DNA from: Ignavibacteria bacterium
GTDB taxonomy: Bacteria; Bacteroidota; Ignavibacteria; Ignavibacteriales; Ignavibacteriaceae
Assembly (NCBI GenBank): GCA_017302895.1
Contig: JAFLBV010000001.1
Location: 434,001-498,000, forward strand
Direction of reading: 5' to 3'
Length of the DNA stretch: 64,000 nt
Numbering within the stretch: the first letter of the stretch is position 1; each line of letters opens with the position of its first letter. Below the pieces are notes generated by a model, which saw only the letters and a program-made list of their open reading frames with translations, was not told where the DNA came from and did not search any database. The position numbers and the translations under genes were made by a program. This document shows positions 1 through 9,243 of this stretch, one piece after another.

Positions 1-446
1 GCTTTTCTCAGGAAATGCATATTTACTTTTGGATCTGCAATAGCCCCGTTTAAGAGTGTTTCTATGTATCCACTGATCGCGAAAATGGGTGTTTTCAATT
101 CATGGGAGACATTTCCCAGAAACTCTTTCCTCATTTGTTCAAGTTTTTTGAGATAGATAAAATCGGACTGAATCTTTTTAACCATCTCATTCATTTCAAG
201 CTGAATATCCTCCAGACCTTCGTTCAAAACAAGTTCGGCAGTAAGGTCTATCTCCTTGGAAGCAATCAGGTTCAGAGTTTGCTTTATATTGGACAAATCA
301 GATTGCCTTTTTTTACCAATATAATAAAAGAAGAAAGCAAACGAAACCAGTCCCGGGAGGAGCATGAAGATTGAATCAAGTTCGAAAAGGAACAAACACA
401 ACGACAACAAAAGAAATATGCCCAGTGAATAGAGCAATTCCTTCAT
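1..446 (-). CDS. PhoR-like sensor histidine kinase, C-terminus outside window
   Basis: The reverse strand reads about 148 codons from ATG at 446 to the window edge without a stop. Residues 5-43 hold two hydrophobic segments with almost no periplasmic loop, so this looks like a membrane-anchored kinase without a large external sensor. A HAMP-like or coiled linker follows. The phosphoacceptor H-box FLGNVSHELKTP (His at about 115) and the downstream FAISGYIETLLNGA are typical of PhoR-type HisKA domains. The catalytic ATPase domain would lie beyond position 1. It starts 25 bp after the response-regulator stop, so the two form a two-component pair. An in-frame TTG at 479 would add about 11 residues and overlap the regulator. 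Confidence 0.85.
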   Translation of the reverse strand, partial: MKELLYSLGIFLLLSLCLFLFELDSIFMLLPGLVSFAFFFYYIGKKRQSDLSNIKQTLNLIASKEIDLTAELVLNEGLEDIQLEMNEMVKKIQSDFIYLKKLEQMRKEFLGNVSHELKTPIFAISGYIETLLNGAIADPKVNMHFLRK

Positions 447-471
447 GTATCGTGACGCAGCACGGATGCTG

Positions 472-1167
472 TTAATCAAGTTCTTTGAACCGGTATCCGA
501 CACCCTTGACAGTCTCTATGAGATCCTGGAATGCACCCAGTTTTTCCCTTATTTTTCTAACATGGACATCAACAGTTCTTTCAACCACATAAACATCCGA
601 ACCCCAGACATATTTCAGCAGAGCAGATCTGCTGTGGACGATACCGGGGCTGTTCAACAGGAAAAAAAGAAGTTCAAATTCTTTCCTCGGAAAAATCTTT
701 TCCTCGGAATCAACTACCACAATGTACTTATCGCGATCAATCTCAATCGGCCCGTATTTTATCAGGTTGGCAGCATCTTCAAAACTGAATTCTGCCCGGA
801 TGGAGTTTCTTAAAGTTGCTTTAATTCTCGCGACAAGTTTGGAAGGAGAAATTGGTTTTGTAATGTAATCATTGGCACCAAGTTCCAGACCTTTTATCTC
901 ATCAAACTCACTTGATTTGGCAGTAAGGAAGATAACGGGAGTTTTTTCAGTAGCTTTGTTCGCTCTTATCTTACGGCACACTTCGTACCCGTCAAGTTTA
1001 GGCATCATTATATCAAGCAAAACGAGATCAGGGTCGTGACTCATCATCTTCAGGCCCTCTTCACCATCGGTTGCAGAAATTACTTCGAATCCATCCTCTT
1101 CCAAATTGTACTTGATAAACTCGATAATATCTTTTTCGTCTTCAATGATGAGTATTTTAGTAGCCAT
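472..1167 (-). CDS. OmpR/PhoB-family response regulator
   Basis: This is a 231-aa two-domain regulator. The receiver domain (residues 1-120) has the acidic pocket EDE at 9-11, phosphoacceptor Asp52 in VLLDIMMP, Thr82 and Lys104. The C-terminal winged-helix DNA-binding domain (about 130-229) ends in the family hallmark VDVHVRKIREKLG and TVKGVGYRF. It probably receives phosphate from the histidine kinase just downstream and acts on promoters. The pair resembles PhoB-PhoR, but no phosphate genes are adjacent, so the stimulus is not assigned. It begins 2 bp after the upstream oxidoreductase stop, so it is part of the same transcription unit. Confidence 0.93.
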   Translation of the reverse strand: MATKILIIEDEKDIIEFIKYNLEEDGFEVISATDGEEGLKMMSHDPDLVLLDIMMPKLDGYEVCRKIRANKATEKTPVIFLTAKSSEFDEIKGLELGANDYITKPISPSKLVARIKATLRNSIRAEFSFEDAANLIKYGPIEIDRDKYIVVVDSEEKIFPRKEFELLFFLLNSPGIVHSRSALLKYVWGSDVYVVERTVDVHVRKIREKLGAFQDLIETVKGVGYRFKELD

Positions 1168-1169
1168 TG

Positions 1170-2171
1170 TTAAACCAAGACCTCTTTTCTGGTGGATGCT
1201 GACAAGTACATATTTTGGATAATTTTCAACCGGGCTACCGAATCCTCAGCAGAGGAGAGCACAGGGTTAAGTCCTTTAATAGCACCAATGAAATGATTCA
1301 GTTCATTTTGATAAGATTTTTCCAGATGGGTTTTCCTGTTGTCATTCAACATCGGTTTCAATTCGACATCCTGACCGTCAATGTTTTTTATAATCCTAAG
1401 TGGATTAATGAGGGCATTTCCTTTGGTACAGTAGATTTCCAGATCGAAAGTATTCTTTTGTGAAGCAATCGCCCAGGATGATTCAAGGTAAATCATCGAG
1501 TTTGACTTGGCTCTTATCATACTAACAGAGGAATCCTCAACATTTTTTGTATTGATGAAAAAATTATGGGTCGAAACCGAAAGTATCTCGGGAAAATTTA
1601 GGAACCATAACGCAACATCAAGTAAAACAATACCAAGGTCAAAAATTACTCCGCCTCCTGATTCATCTTTTTTAGTGAACCATTTTGATGAACTTGACTG
1701 GGACTTGAACCAGGAGCACTTTACAAAGAAAGGATCGCCAAGGTCTCCTGAATTTATGATACCCTTTAAGAGCATGATATCCGGCCTGTATCTCATGTTC
1801 ATTCCCACCATAGCAATCAGCCCCTTTTCCTTGGCGGTATCGGCAATTTTTTGTGCTTCGTCAATGGTTCTGGCAAGGGGTTTCTCAACAAGTATGTGTT
1901 TACCGGCATTGAGACAATCGAGAGCGATTTGCATGTGTGATTTTGTTGGTGTTGCAACGATCACTGCGTCAATCTCGACCTGCTCCAGCATTTTATGGTA
2001 ATCAGTAAACGCATGGCTCACTTTGAATTTTGACGCAACTTCATGGAGTGCGTTTTTGTTAATATCAGCAATGGCTGTAATCTCAACCTCTTTGTTTCGG
2101 TAGAGGTCGGGGAGGTGTATCAATTGGGAGATGCCGCCCAGCCCGATTATGCCGAATTTGATTTTTGACAT
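1170..2171 (-). CDS. Gfo/Idh/MocA-family NAD(P)-dependent oxidoreductase
   Basis: This 333-aa protein has an N-terminal Rossmann fold (GIIGLGGIS at 7-15) and the EKPLA motif (96-100), whose lysine is part of the family's active site. The C-terminal substrate domain follows. Relatives oxidise or reduce sugars, inositols or biliverdin-like compounds with NAD(P); the substrate cannot be read from the sequence. Its ATG shares one base with the dxs stop codon (TGATG), which suggests translational coupling to the isoprenoid gene. The response regulator follows 2 bp later. Family assignment is firm, specific reaction unknown. Confidence 0.9.
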   Translation of the reverse strand: MSKIKFGIIGLGGISQLIHLPDLYRNKEVEITAIADINKNALHEVASKFKVSHAFTDYHKMLEQVEIDAVIVATPTKSHMQIALDCLNAGKHILVEKPLARTIDEAQKIADTAKEKGLIAMVGMNMRYRPDIMLLKGIINSGDLGDPFFVKCSWFKSQSSSSKWFTKKDESGGGVIFDLGIVLLDVALWFLNFPEILSVSTHNFFINTKNVEDSSVSMIRAKSNSMIYLESSWAIASQKNTFDLEIYCTKGNALINPLRIIKNIDGQDVELKPMLNDNRKTHLEKSYQNELNHFIGAIKGLNPVLSSAEDSVARLKIIQNMYLSASTRKEVLV

Positions 2172-4090
2172 CAGACTAAAACCTTGTTTATATGATTATC
2201 TATTTCAACAAAATCAGTGATTCTTTTCAGGATACCTTCGGGGTCGATTTCGAGAATCCTGTGAAGCTCTGCCTGGGTACCGTGATCAACAAATTTATCC
2301 GGGAGTCCGATACGCAGGATATCATTTTTATACCCCTTGTCAACAAAGTATTCCGCAACCGCAGAACCGAAACCACCCACGATTGTATTTTCTTCGAGCG
2401 TGACGATTTTTTTGTGGGTACCCGAAATTTCATCAAGAAGTTTCTCATCGAGGGGCTTAATGAATCGCATGTTAACAAGTTTTGCAGAAATGCCGGCAGC
2501 TTCGAGTTTGGGAAGAGTTTTGACGGCATAATCTACCATTGAACCAACAGCGAGAATAGCAACATCATTTCCTTCTTCCATCACCTCGGCTTTACCGACC
2601 TCATACTCAACAAACTCATCGCTTAGGGGCACACCGAGAGCATTTCCTCTTGGGTATCTTATTGCAACGGGACCACCCTTTAGTTTTGTGGCGGTATAAA
2701 GCATGTTTCTCAATTCATTTTCATCTTTCGGAGCCATTAATACCAGATGTGGAATCATTCTCAGGAATGTAAGATCGAGTGTACCATGGTGAGTCGGACC
2801 ATCCGCACCAACAAGTCCTGCTCTGTCGAGCACAAATACTACATGCAGTTTTTGAAGTGCAATGTCATGAATTATTTGATCGATTGCTCTTTGAATGAAT
2901 GTTGAGTAGATGGCGACAACAGGAATCACACCTTGTGTTGCCAAACCGGCAGCAAATGTAACTCCGTGTTCCTCCGCAATACCCACATCATAATAGTTTT
3001 CCGGACAACATTTTTGCAGAATGTTAAGACCTGTTCCGTCGGGCATGGCAGCCGTAACTCCCACAATCTTAGGGTTTTCCTTTACAAGTTCAACGAGAGC
3101 TTCCCCGAAGATCGTAGTGTAGGCAGGGGGCGCACCCTCTTTCTTATATGCAACCCCTGTAACCTTGTCAAAAGGAGTGGAAGCATGAAGCCTTTGTACA
3201 TGTTTTTCAGCGGGGGCGTAACCTTTGCCTTTTTCCGTATTAGCGTGAATAAGGATGGGTCCGGTTAAATTCCTGGCGGCCTCAAAAACCTTGACAAGCT
3301 GATGAACATTATGACCGTTTACAGGTCCGAAATATCTGAAACCCAGCGCTTCGAACAGCATACCGGGAGTCACTATCGATTTGATACCTCCTTCTACTCT
3401 GCCGACGACTTTTCTCAGTCTGTCTCCAAAGTTGTCCATTTTGCCTGTTAGATCCCAAACATAACCTTTAAATTTGTTGTAATCAGGACTTGTAATAATT
3501 GATGTAAAATAGTTGGAAAACTGCCAGACATTTTGTGCTATTGACATATTATTATCGTTCAGCACGACAATGAGATTCGAATGGAGCATACCGGCATTGT
3601 TCATCGCTTCATAAGCCATGCCACCTGTCATTGCGCCATCGCCGATGACCGCAATCACTTTCCGGTTTGTATTCATATACTTGTTTGCTTCAGCAATACC
3701 GAGTGCAGCGGAAATGGAGGTTGAAGCATGACCGGCACCGAAGGCATCATATTCGCTTTCATTTCTTTTCAGGAACCCCGAAAGCCCGTTCAACTGTCTG
3801 ATCGTGGGGAGCAGTTCTTTTCTACCGGTCAGAATTTTATGCGGATATGCCTGATGACCTGTATCCCAAACAATTTGATCTTCGGGTGTATTGAAAACTT
3901 TGTGCATCGCGACGGTAAGTTCTACTGCTCCGAGTCCGCCACCGAAATGACCACCGACTACAGAAATAACATCTACCATATATTGTCTGACATCGGTACA
4001 GAGTTGCCGCAGTTCAGGGATGGAAAAGTCTCTGAAATCAGCAGGAACATTTACCTTCGAAAGAGCGGGGTAGTTGTTCATATCAACCAT
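2171..4090 (-). CDS. dxs: 1-deoxy-D-xylulose-5-phosphate synthase
   Basis: This 639-aa transketolase-like enzyme condenses pyruvate and glyceraldehyde 3-phosphate with thiamine diphosphate, the first step of the MEP isoprenoid pathway. Visible family signatures are WDTGHQAYPHKILTGR (catalytic His about 79), the ThDP/Mg motif GDGAMTGGMAYEAMNNAG (150-167), and the second-domain AEEHGVTFAAG and DRAGLVGADGPTHHG. Length matches the family (about 620-640 aa). The start at 4090 is preceded by GGAG. It sits between xseB (39 bp upstream) and an overlapping oxidoreductase. The neighbourhood xse-dxs is common in bacteria, where ispA often lies between; ispA is not present here. Confidence 0.97.
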   Translation of the reverse strand: MVDMNNYPALSKVNVPADFRDFSIPELRQLCTDVRQYMVDVISVVGGHFGGGLGAVELTVAMHKVFNTPEDQIVWDTGHQAYPHKILTGRKELLPTIRQLNGLSGFLKRNESEYDAFGAGHASTSISAALGIAEANKYMNTNRKVIAVIGDGAMTGGMAYEAMNNAGMLHSNLIVVLNDNNMSIAQNVWQFSNYFTSIITSPDYNKFKGYVWDLTGKMDNFGDRLRKVVGRVEGGIKSIVTPGMLFEALGFRYFGPVNGHNVHQLVKVFEAARNLTGPILIHANTEKGKGYAPAEKHVQRLHASTPFDKVTGVAYKKEGAPPAYTTIFGEALVELVKENPKIVGVTAAMPDGTGLNILQKCCPENYYDVGIAEEHGVTFAAGLATQGVIPVVAIYSTFIQRAIDQIIHDIALQKLHVVFVLDRAGLVGADGPTHHGTLDLTFLRMIPHLVLMAPKDENELRNMLYTATKLKGGPVAIRYPRGNALGVPLSDEFVEYEVGKAEVMEEGNDVAILAVGSMVDYAVKTLPKLEAAGISAKLVNMRFIKPLDEKLLDEISGTHKKIVTLEENTIVGGFGSAVAEYFVDKGYKNDILRIGLPDKFVDHGTQAELHRILEIDPEGILKRITDFVEIDNHINKVLV

Positions 4091-4129
4091 TCTTATTCTC
4101 CAAAAAATAGATTAAAACATTGGTGATCA

Positions 4130-4342
4130 TTAATTTGATTTAAAGGAATTTTTCAATTCCGTGATTTTAAGTTCAGCCTGTTTGAGCGAAGAGAGACATT
4201 CCTGAGAAAGTTTCATCCCTTCTTCGTAAAGTTTTATAGCCTGTTCAAGGTCCAGATCAGGATCCTCTAACAGCGAGGATATTTGCTCAATCCTCTCGAG
4301 TTTTATTTTAAATTGCGACACTTCGCTGGTATTGTTACTCAT
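4130..4342 (-). CDS. xseB: Exodeoxyribonuclease VII small subunit
   Basis: This 70-aa protein is the small subunit that binds several copies per XseA in the exonuclease VII complex, which degrades single-stranded DNA. The core KLERIEQISSLLED..LEQAIKLYEEGMKLSQEC is the classic helical hairpin of the family. I choose the ATG at 4342, preceded by AAAGG, rather than the TTG 30 bases upstream. This gives the usual length and an 8-bp overlap with the end of xseA, consistent with translational coupling. Confidence 0.93.
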   Translation of the reverse strand: MSNNTSEVSQFKIKLERIEQISSLLEDPDLDLEQAIKLYEEGMKLSQECLSSLKQAELKITELKNSFKSN

Positions 4343-5525
4343 CTTTACCTTTAATAAGAATTTTTCCGTCAAAAAAGTTCAAGTCGAAAGATTTTTCTTT
4401 GTCGAGCGCCGTGGAAAGTTTTACAAATCTTCCATCCTGTGTAACATAGACAAATCCCTTTTTAAGAATTCGTTTGTGATCATTGGATTTCAAGTGGAGC
4501 AATGCTGAATTTACTCTGTTCTTAAAATCCTTTACGAGATTATTTATGTTATTGTCGATTTGCATCATGGCAAAATCGAGTCGTTGGCTGTTAAATTTGA
4601 TAAGGTTCAGAGGAGCAGACATCACCGGAGATTCAACAAACCTGAAAACCCGATCCTGTTTTGATTTAAAATTGGCCAGAGTTCTGTTTTCAATTATTTG
4701 TGCGAGGTTCTTTATGGCTGAAAAAACCTCATTTGAATCGGGGGTAACGAGCTCCATTGCTGCCGTGGGAGTGGCTGCTCTCAAGTCGGCTACAAAATCT
4801 GAAATTGTGAAATCAACTTCATGACCGACAGCAGAAATCACAGGAATCCGGGAGCGGGCGATTGCTCGGGCTGTTGCTTCTTCGTTAAAAGCCCAGAGAT
4901 CTTCCAGGCTGCCTCCACCTCTGCCGACAATCATTACATCGATATCATCCATTTTATTAAGATCGTCGATTGCTCCGGCAATGCTTTCAGCGGCACCTTC
5001 ACCCTGTACCCTGGCCGGGGCGAGAACAAGCTCGACCATCGGAAATCTTCTGTGGGCGACCGCTATTATATCCTGCCACGCAGCACCGGTGGAGGAGGTA
5101 ACAACTCCGATTTTGGAAGGAAACGAGCTAATTGGCTTCTTCCGTGAGGCATCAAAAAGTCCCTCTTTTCCAAGCTTTTCCTTAAGAAATTCGAATGCAA
5201 CCTGAAGGTCCCCGACTCCGACATTTTTCATCGTCTGAACATCGAGCTGATAACTTCCCCTGGGTGCATAAACCGTTACCGGTCCGCTGCAAATTACCTG
5301 CATTCCATCTTTCGGAGTAAATCCAAGCTTTCTGTTGTTACCGCTCCACATGGAACAGGAGATGGAAGCATCTGAATCTTTCAGTGTGAAATACCAGTGC
5401 CCCGATGAATGAGATTTGAAGTTGGATATTTCACCAATTATCGTCTCATAACGGAAACCCATCTCCAGGGTCGCCTTGATTTCGAGCGTCAGTTTTGATA
5501 CAGATTTGTATTGCGGGAGTTGCAT
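4335..5525 (-). CDS. xseA: Exodeoxyribonuclease VII large subunit
   Basis: This 396-aa catalytic subunit has an N-terminal OB-fold that binds single-stranded DNA (about 1-100, with HSSGHWYFTLKD). The conserved nuclease core follows (GVVTSSTGAAWQDI, IMIVGRGGGSLEDLWAFN-type motif at about 200, and ISAVGHEVDFTISDFVADLRAATPT split over the next 40 residues). The C-terminal coiled region is shorter than in E. coli (456 aa). It is the first gene of the six-gene minus-strand run ending at the window edge. It acts in the cytoplasm in mismatch repair and DNA damage tolerance. Confidence 0.96.
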   Translation of the reverse strand: MQLPQYKSVSKLTLEIKATLEMGFRYETIIGEISNFKSHSSGHWYFTLKDSDASISCSMWSGNNRKLGFTPKDGMQVICSGPVTVYAPRGSYQLDVQTMKNVGVGDLQVAFEFLKEKLGKEGLFDASRKKPISSFPSKIGVVTSSTGAAWQDIIAVAHRRFPMVELVLAPARVQGEGAAESIAGAIDDLNKMDDIDVMIVGRGGGSLEDLWAFNEEATARAIARSRIPVISAVGHEVDFTISDFVADLRAATPTAAMELVTPDSNEVFSAIKNLAQIIENRTLANFKSKQDRVFRFVESPVMSAPLNLIKFNSQRLDFAMMQIDNNINNLVKDFKNRVNSALLHLKSNDHKRILKKGFVYVTQDGRFVKLSTALDKEKSFDLNFFDGKILIKGKDE

Positions 5526-5560
5526 AAATATTTAAAAAATGAAACTATAATAATACGAAA

Positions 5561-8089
5561 TTAAAACTTTATGCTAAAACCCAGAGTGGGAAGAATTGGA
5601 AACATGGAGGTCGGTCTGACACCCAGTTTTTTATCCTCCGTTACATAATAATTATAGCCGATAATGTTCGATTTGTTGTATACATTTATAACATCGAGAT
5701 AAAAACTCCAGTCGAGACCCCAGAACCGGGCGAGAGCAGTTACTCGTACATCGAGCCTGTGATATTCCGGTTTTCTCGAGTTGAACCGGTTTCTGTCTTC
5801 GAACGCCACATCATAGATTACTTCCGAGAAACTTCCGTTGGCGCTCCTTCTGACAGCGAGGATGGGGGAGTCGAGTTGACGATCGCCATCAGTATCCATA
5901 AATATGACTCTGGGCGCAACTCCCTCGGGTGTGGTTAGAGGAAATCCTGAACCATATTGCCATCTGACACCCAGATTCCAGGATTTGGCAAACTGGTAAT
6001 CGAGCACAATGTTTATTGTATGTCGCTGGTCAAATCTGAATGGAACTGTAAAATTTCTCTCGAATCGATCAGCTACTGCAAAGGAATATGATATCCAGCC
6101 ACTTATCTTTGAATTTCTGTCAAGATTCTTCTTCGCCAGCATTACTTCCAGTCCGTATGATTCACCGTAGGAATCATTTACCGGAATCTGGGTGAGTGAA
6201 TCTGATTGGACTCTTACCGGTCTTGTCCAACCGGAACTCGAGTTGGGGTCCTGTCCGGGAATCCGTTCAGTGTAGAAGCGGGTACCGGTAACTATTTTTG
6301 GAACCACAAGATCACGAAAATCCTTGTAGTAAGCTTCCACTTTCAGGTTCCATTCGAAGGAAAGCCATCTTTCTACACCCAGGATATAATGAATAGCTTT
6401 TGATGCTTCAAGTGTCTCAGTGTTTTGGCGGGAAAAATCGTAGAGGACACCTGCATCCTGAAGTTTTTCATATCCGGGAGACTGGTAGAATATACCCCAT
6501 GAAGCTCTTATGGTCGTAAGGTCATCGTATGCCCAGGAAGCTGATATTCTTGGGGCGATGTATGATTTTTCAAGAATCTGATAATTATCGAATCTTAGTC
6601 CTGCACTTATGTAAAACCTGTCCCAAAGATTAAATCTGTTTTGGAGATATGCCCTGTAGCGGAAATAGGTTTTCGTGTCGTTCAGATCGTCAATTGAGGA
6701 ACGAAAATTTGGATTTGCAGAAAACAATGCACGGAGCTGGGGGTCAAATTCAAAATCAAATGCCAGTGTGGTTGTTAGGCGGTCGAGCCCAAATCCGGTT
6801 TCGAGAAGATTATTGTTTCCCCAAAGGAGATTGAGTTTTGAGTCCCAGGAGTATTTTTCGAAAATAAATTCAGACTTAAACTTAAAATTCAGGAGATAGG
6901 GGCTTAAGGTATCAGAATCGAATCCTTTAAAGCTTTCTCTGTTTAGTGAGGGATCAAGCACTTCCGAGTCAAACCCGGCATCGCCGCTGTTTTTATACCA
7001 GGAAAGGGTTGACTGAATAAAAAGGTCTGAGTTCGGTGCATAATCCCAGGTCAAGCCTATAACATCATTTCGCGTCACATTGTTAACGGAAATGCTGTCC
7101 GGTGAAACCCTGTCCTTACCGGAGACAATGTTTACACCATCAGCGGAGTAGATTCCGAAAAGTTTGATTTTATGACCATCGAAGGGACCGAAGGTGAATT
7201 TTGCCTGCACATCATAAAAATTGGGGAAAGCCGAGTCGTCCTCGATAAGTCCGGCACTTTTTGCGAACGGTTCAAGAATCAAATCATAATAAGTTCTTCT
7301 GCTGTTTATCAACCAGCTCCCTTTAATGTTAAAGGGATTTTTTCCTTCGAGTACCAGATTTGCGTTGGTGATGGAAGCGTTTAAACTTCCGGTGATTCCT
7401 TTCTTGGTAGAACCCTCTCTGTTGGATACTTCGAGGACTGCGGAAAGTCTGTCACCGTAATTTGTCGGAAAACCGCCGGTAATAAGAGTAATATCTGAAA
7501 CTGCATCGGGGTTGAACATGCTTATGAATCCGTAAAGCCTGTAGGGATTGAAAACCTCGACATTGTCCATTATTATTAGATTCTGGTCGGGACCTGAACC
7601 TCTTACAACGAGTTGGGAGGAAAAATCATTTGGGGCTACAATTCCTGGGAGAGCCTGTAGCGTTCTTAGAACATCTTCACCGGCACCCGGGAGTACTTTA
7701 GCCTGTTCGGGTTCAAGTTCTATTACACTCGTTTCGGTGTCGGAAGCATCCCGTGATTTCTCTGAAATGACAACCTCATCGAGAAGAATATTTGTTTCAG
7801 AGAGGGAAATATTGGCAGTGAGCGTTTTACCAGCTTCTATCAGAATGCTCTTTTCAACCATTGAAAAGCCAATATATGTAAAAGAGATAGTCTTTTTTCC
7901 GGCGGGAATGTTTTTTATTTCATAATAACCATCAAGATCTGTAACTGCACCAAGTCTGGTATCTTTGATTTTTACAGTTACTCCCGGGAGAGGTTCTCCC
8001 TGACTTGAGACTACGCCTTTTACACTTCCTGATTGAGCTAAAAGTGAAACAACAGATATAAAATATATGAAAGCAAATTTCTTAAACAT
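5561..8089 (-). CDS. TonB-dependent outer-membrane receptor with CarbopepD-like N-domain
   Basis: A signal peptide (MFKKFAFIYFISVVSLLAQS) precedes a carboxypeptidase-regulatory-like beta-sandwich (GEPLPGVTVKIKDT, TDLDGYYEIKNIPAG). A plug domain follows (VLRTLQALPGIVAPNDFSSQ, GSGPDQNLIIMDNVEVFNP), then a large barrel ending in a C-terminal aromatic strand (LGFSIKF). The architecture is that of Bacteroidota TonB receptors that import siderophores, vitamins or oligomers; the ligand is unknown. I use ATG at 8089 because the signal peptide begins there and GAGGA lies just upstream; an ATG at 8110 would add seven unlikely residues. No SusD partner is adjacent. About 842 aa. Confidence 0.93.
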   Translation of the reverse strand: MFKKFAFIYFISVVSLLAQSGSVKGVVSSQGEPLPGVTVKIKDTRLGAVTDLDGYYEIKNIPAGKKTISFTYIGFSMVEKSILIEAGKTLTANISLSETNILLDEVVISEKSRDASDTETSVIELEPEQAKVLPGAGEDVLRTLQALPGIVAPNDFSSQLVVRGSGPDQNLIIMDNVEVFNPYRLYGFISMFNPDAVSDITLITGGFPTNYGDRLSAVLEVSNREGSTKKGITGSLNASITNANLVLEGKNPFNIKGSWLINSRRTYYDLILEPFAKSAGLIEDDSAFPNFYDVQAKFTFGPFDGHKIKLFGIYSADGVNIVSGKDRVSPDSISVNNVTRNDVIGLTWDYAPNSDLFIQSTLSWYKNSGDAGFDSEVLDPSLNRESFKGFDSDTLSPYLLNFKFKSEFIFEKYSWDSKLNLLWGNNNLLETGFGLDRLTTTLAFDFEFDPQLRALFSANPNFRSSIDDLNDTKTYFRYRAYLQNRFNLWDRFYISAGLRFDNYQILEKSYIAPRISASWAYDDLTTIRASWGIFYQSPGYEKLQDAGVLYDFSRQNTETLEASKAIHYILGVERWLSFEWNLKVEAYYKDFRDLVVPKIVTGTRFYTERIPGQDPNSSSGWTRPVRVQSDSLTQIPVNDSYGESYGLEVMLAKKNLDRNSKISGWISYSFAVADRFERNFTVPFRFDQRHTINIVLDYQFAKSWNLGVRWQYGSGFPLTTPEGVAPRVIFMDTDGDRQLDSPILAVRRSANGSFSEVIYDVAFEDRNRFNSRKPEYHRLDVRVTALARFWGLDWSFYLDVINVYNKSNIIGYNYYVTEDKKLGVRPTSMFPILPTLGFSIKF

Positions 8090-8100
8090 GGTTCCTCGGT

Positions 8101-8141
8101 TATGATACACATCATATGTTATAACACATGACTGATAACAT
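8101..8141. promoter_or_regulatory. Two adjacent inverted repeats upstream of the TonB receptor
   Basis: Reading +: TATGAT-acac-ATCATA (8101-8116) overlaps ATGTTAT (8116-8122), which pairs with ATAACAT at 8135-8141. They lie in the 82-bp gap between two minus-strand genes, directly upstream of the receptor start. They could be operators for a regulator of the receptor or a weak hairpin ending the upstream transcript; no U-tract supports the second idea. Confidence 0.35.
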
Positions 8142-8171
8142 AAATTCCAAAGTTGCCCTCTTTCTTTTAAT

Positions 8172-9074
8172 TTAGAATGAGAAAGTCAGAAAGTAGGAGG
8201 TGAGACCTATGTTGATGTCAAAATGATTCAAGCCTTCAGCGGATGGGAAATAGTTGTATCTCGCTTTTAGGTTGAAATTAATCACTCTGAAAATCTCGAA
8301 AAATCCTAAGGATATTTCAGGAGAAATGCCGTTCACACCAAGAAAATTGGTTGTATAGCTTATTCCCGGAGCTGCGTATTTAATTATCGGAACATCAAAG
8401 GGGAATTTTACGCCTGCGAAAAACCGATTTCTGAAGTCGATATCAGGAGTGTGAGCATATTCCAAAGAGAACGCCATCCATGGCAGTTCTGAAATCTCGC
8501 TTTGAAAAACTACAACGGGGATTTCCTTAAAAAACGAAAATCTGTTCTCATTTTTGAAAAGGGAGGTACCAACCGAAGGGACAAGAAAAGCAAGTCCACC
8601 CAATGTACAATCAGTAAGATAGCCAAGCCATGTTCCCTCAATCTGAGGTTCGAAAGGCAACTTTATTTCAAATTCCTCACTTGAACTCTTGTTTCCCAAG
8701 GCATCCTCAACATAAATTATTACCTTTAACAATTGGGAAGAGGCCTTCACATTTGAAACATCAGTGGTAAATCGAAAACTTTCACCGAGAGTGTCAGATA
8801 CAACAAATCGTTGTTTCCCCTCAAAAACGACTGATGCTTTTGCGGGTGAGGTTGTGAAGAAATAGATAACGATTTCATTTTTCTCTTCCTCTCTTACATA
8901 TGACTCTATGACATAAACTCCGACGGAATCCTCAGCAAATACAAAATTTGAATCAGTCCCGGCAGCAAGAGAATCCTGTTCATCAATTACAGACGAAGTA
9001 TCAGGGTTTTCCTGCGCAAAATTTGTTGCAAGCAGGAGTAAAACAAAAATGGATATCAGCTTCATAGTTTTCAT
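8172..9074 (-). CDS. Secreted protein of unknown function, possible outer-membrane barrel
   Basis: This 300-aa protein begins with a clear signal peptide (MKTMKLISIFVLLLLATNFAQ). The N-terminal half (about 25-145) looks like an Ig-like beta domain (VIYFFTTSPAKASVVFEG). The C-terminal half is rich in alternating aromatic strands (FNLKARYNYFPSAEG) and ends in a phenylalanine-rich strand SYFLTFSF, as outer-membrane barrels do. I do not recognise a named family. It is 82 bp upstream of the TonB receptor on the same strand, so co-expression is possible. Confidence 0.8.
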   Translation of the reverse strand: MKTMKLISIFVLLLLATNFAQENPDTSSVIDEQDSLAAGTDSNFVFAEDSVGVYVIESYVREEEKNEIVIYFFTTSPAKASVVFEGKQRFVVSDTLGESFRFTTDVSNVKASSQLLKVIIYVEDALGNKSSSEEFEIKLPFEPQIEGTWLGYLTDCTLGGLAFLVPSVGTSLFKNENRFSFFKEIPVVVFQSEISELPWMAFSLEYAHTPDIDFRNRFFAGVKFPFDVPIIKYAAPGISYTTNFLGVNGISPEISLGFFEIFRVINFNLKARYNYFPSAEGLNHFDINIGLTSYFLTFSF

Positions 9075-9243
9075 TTTGTATCAGTTAGATTTTCAAAATT
9101 GAGAATTGAGTAAAAGTATTACCGAAAAAGAGAATTATTTCCCGGGCAAATTACCCAAAATCTGTATAAAAACGCAAAAAATCTTTAAAAATTAATATAT
9201 CAAAGAGTTTGGCATAAAATTCGCTTAATAAAAAGCAACAAGC

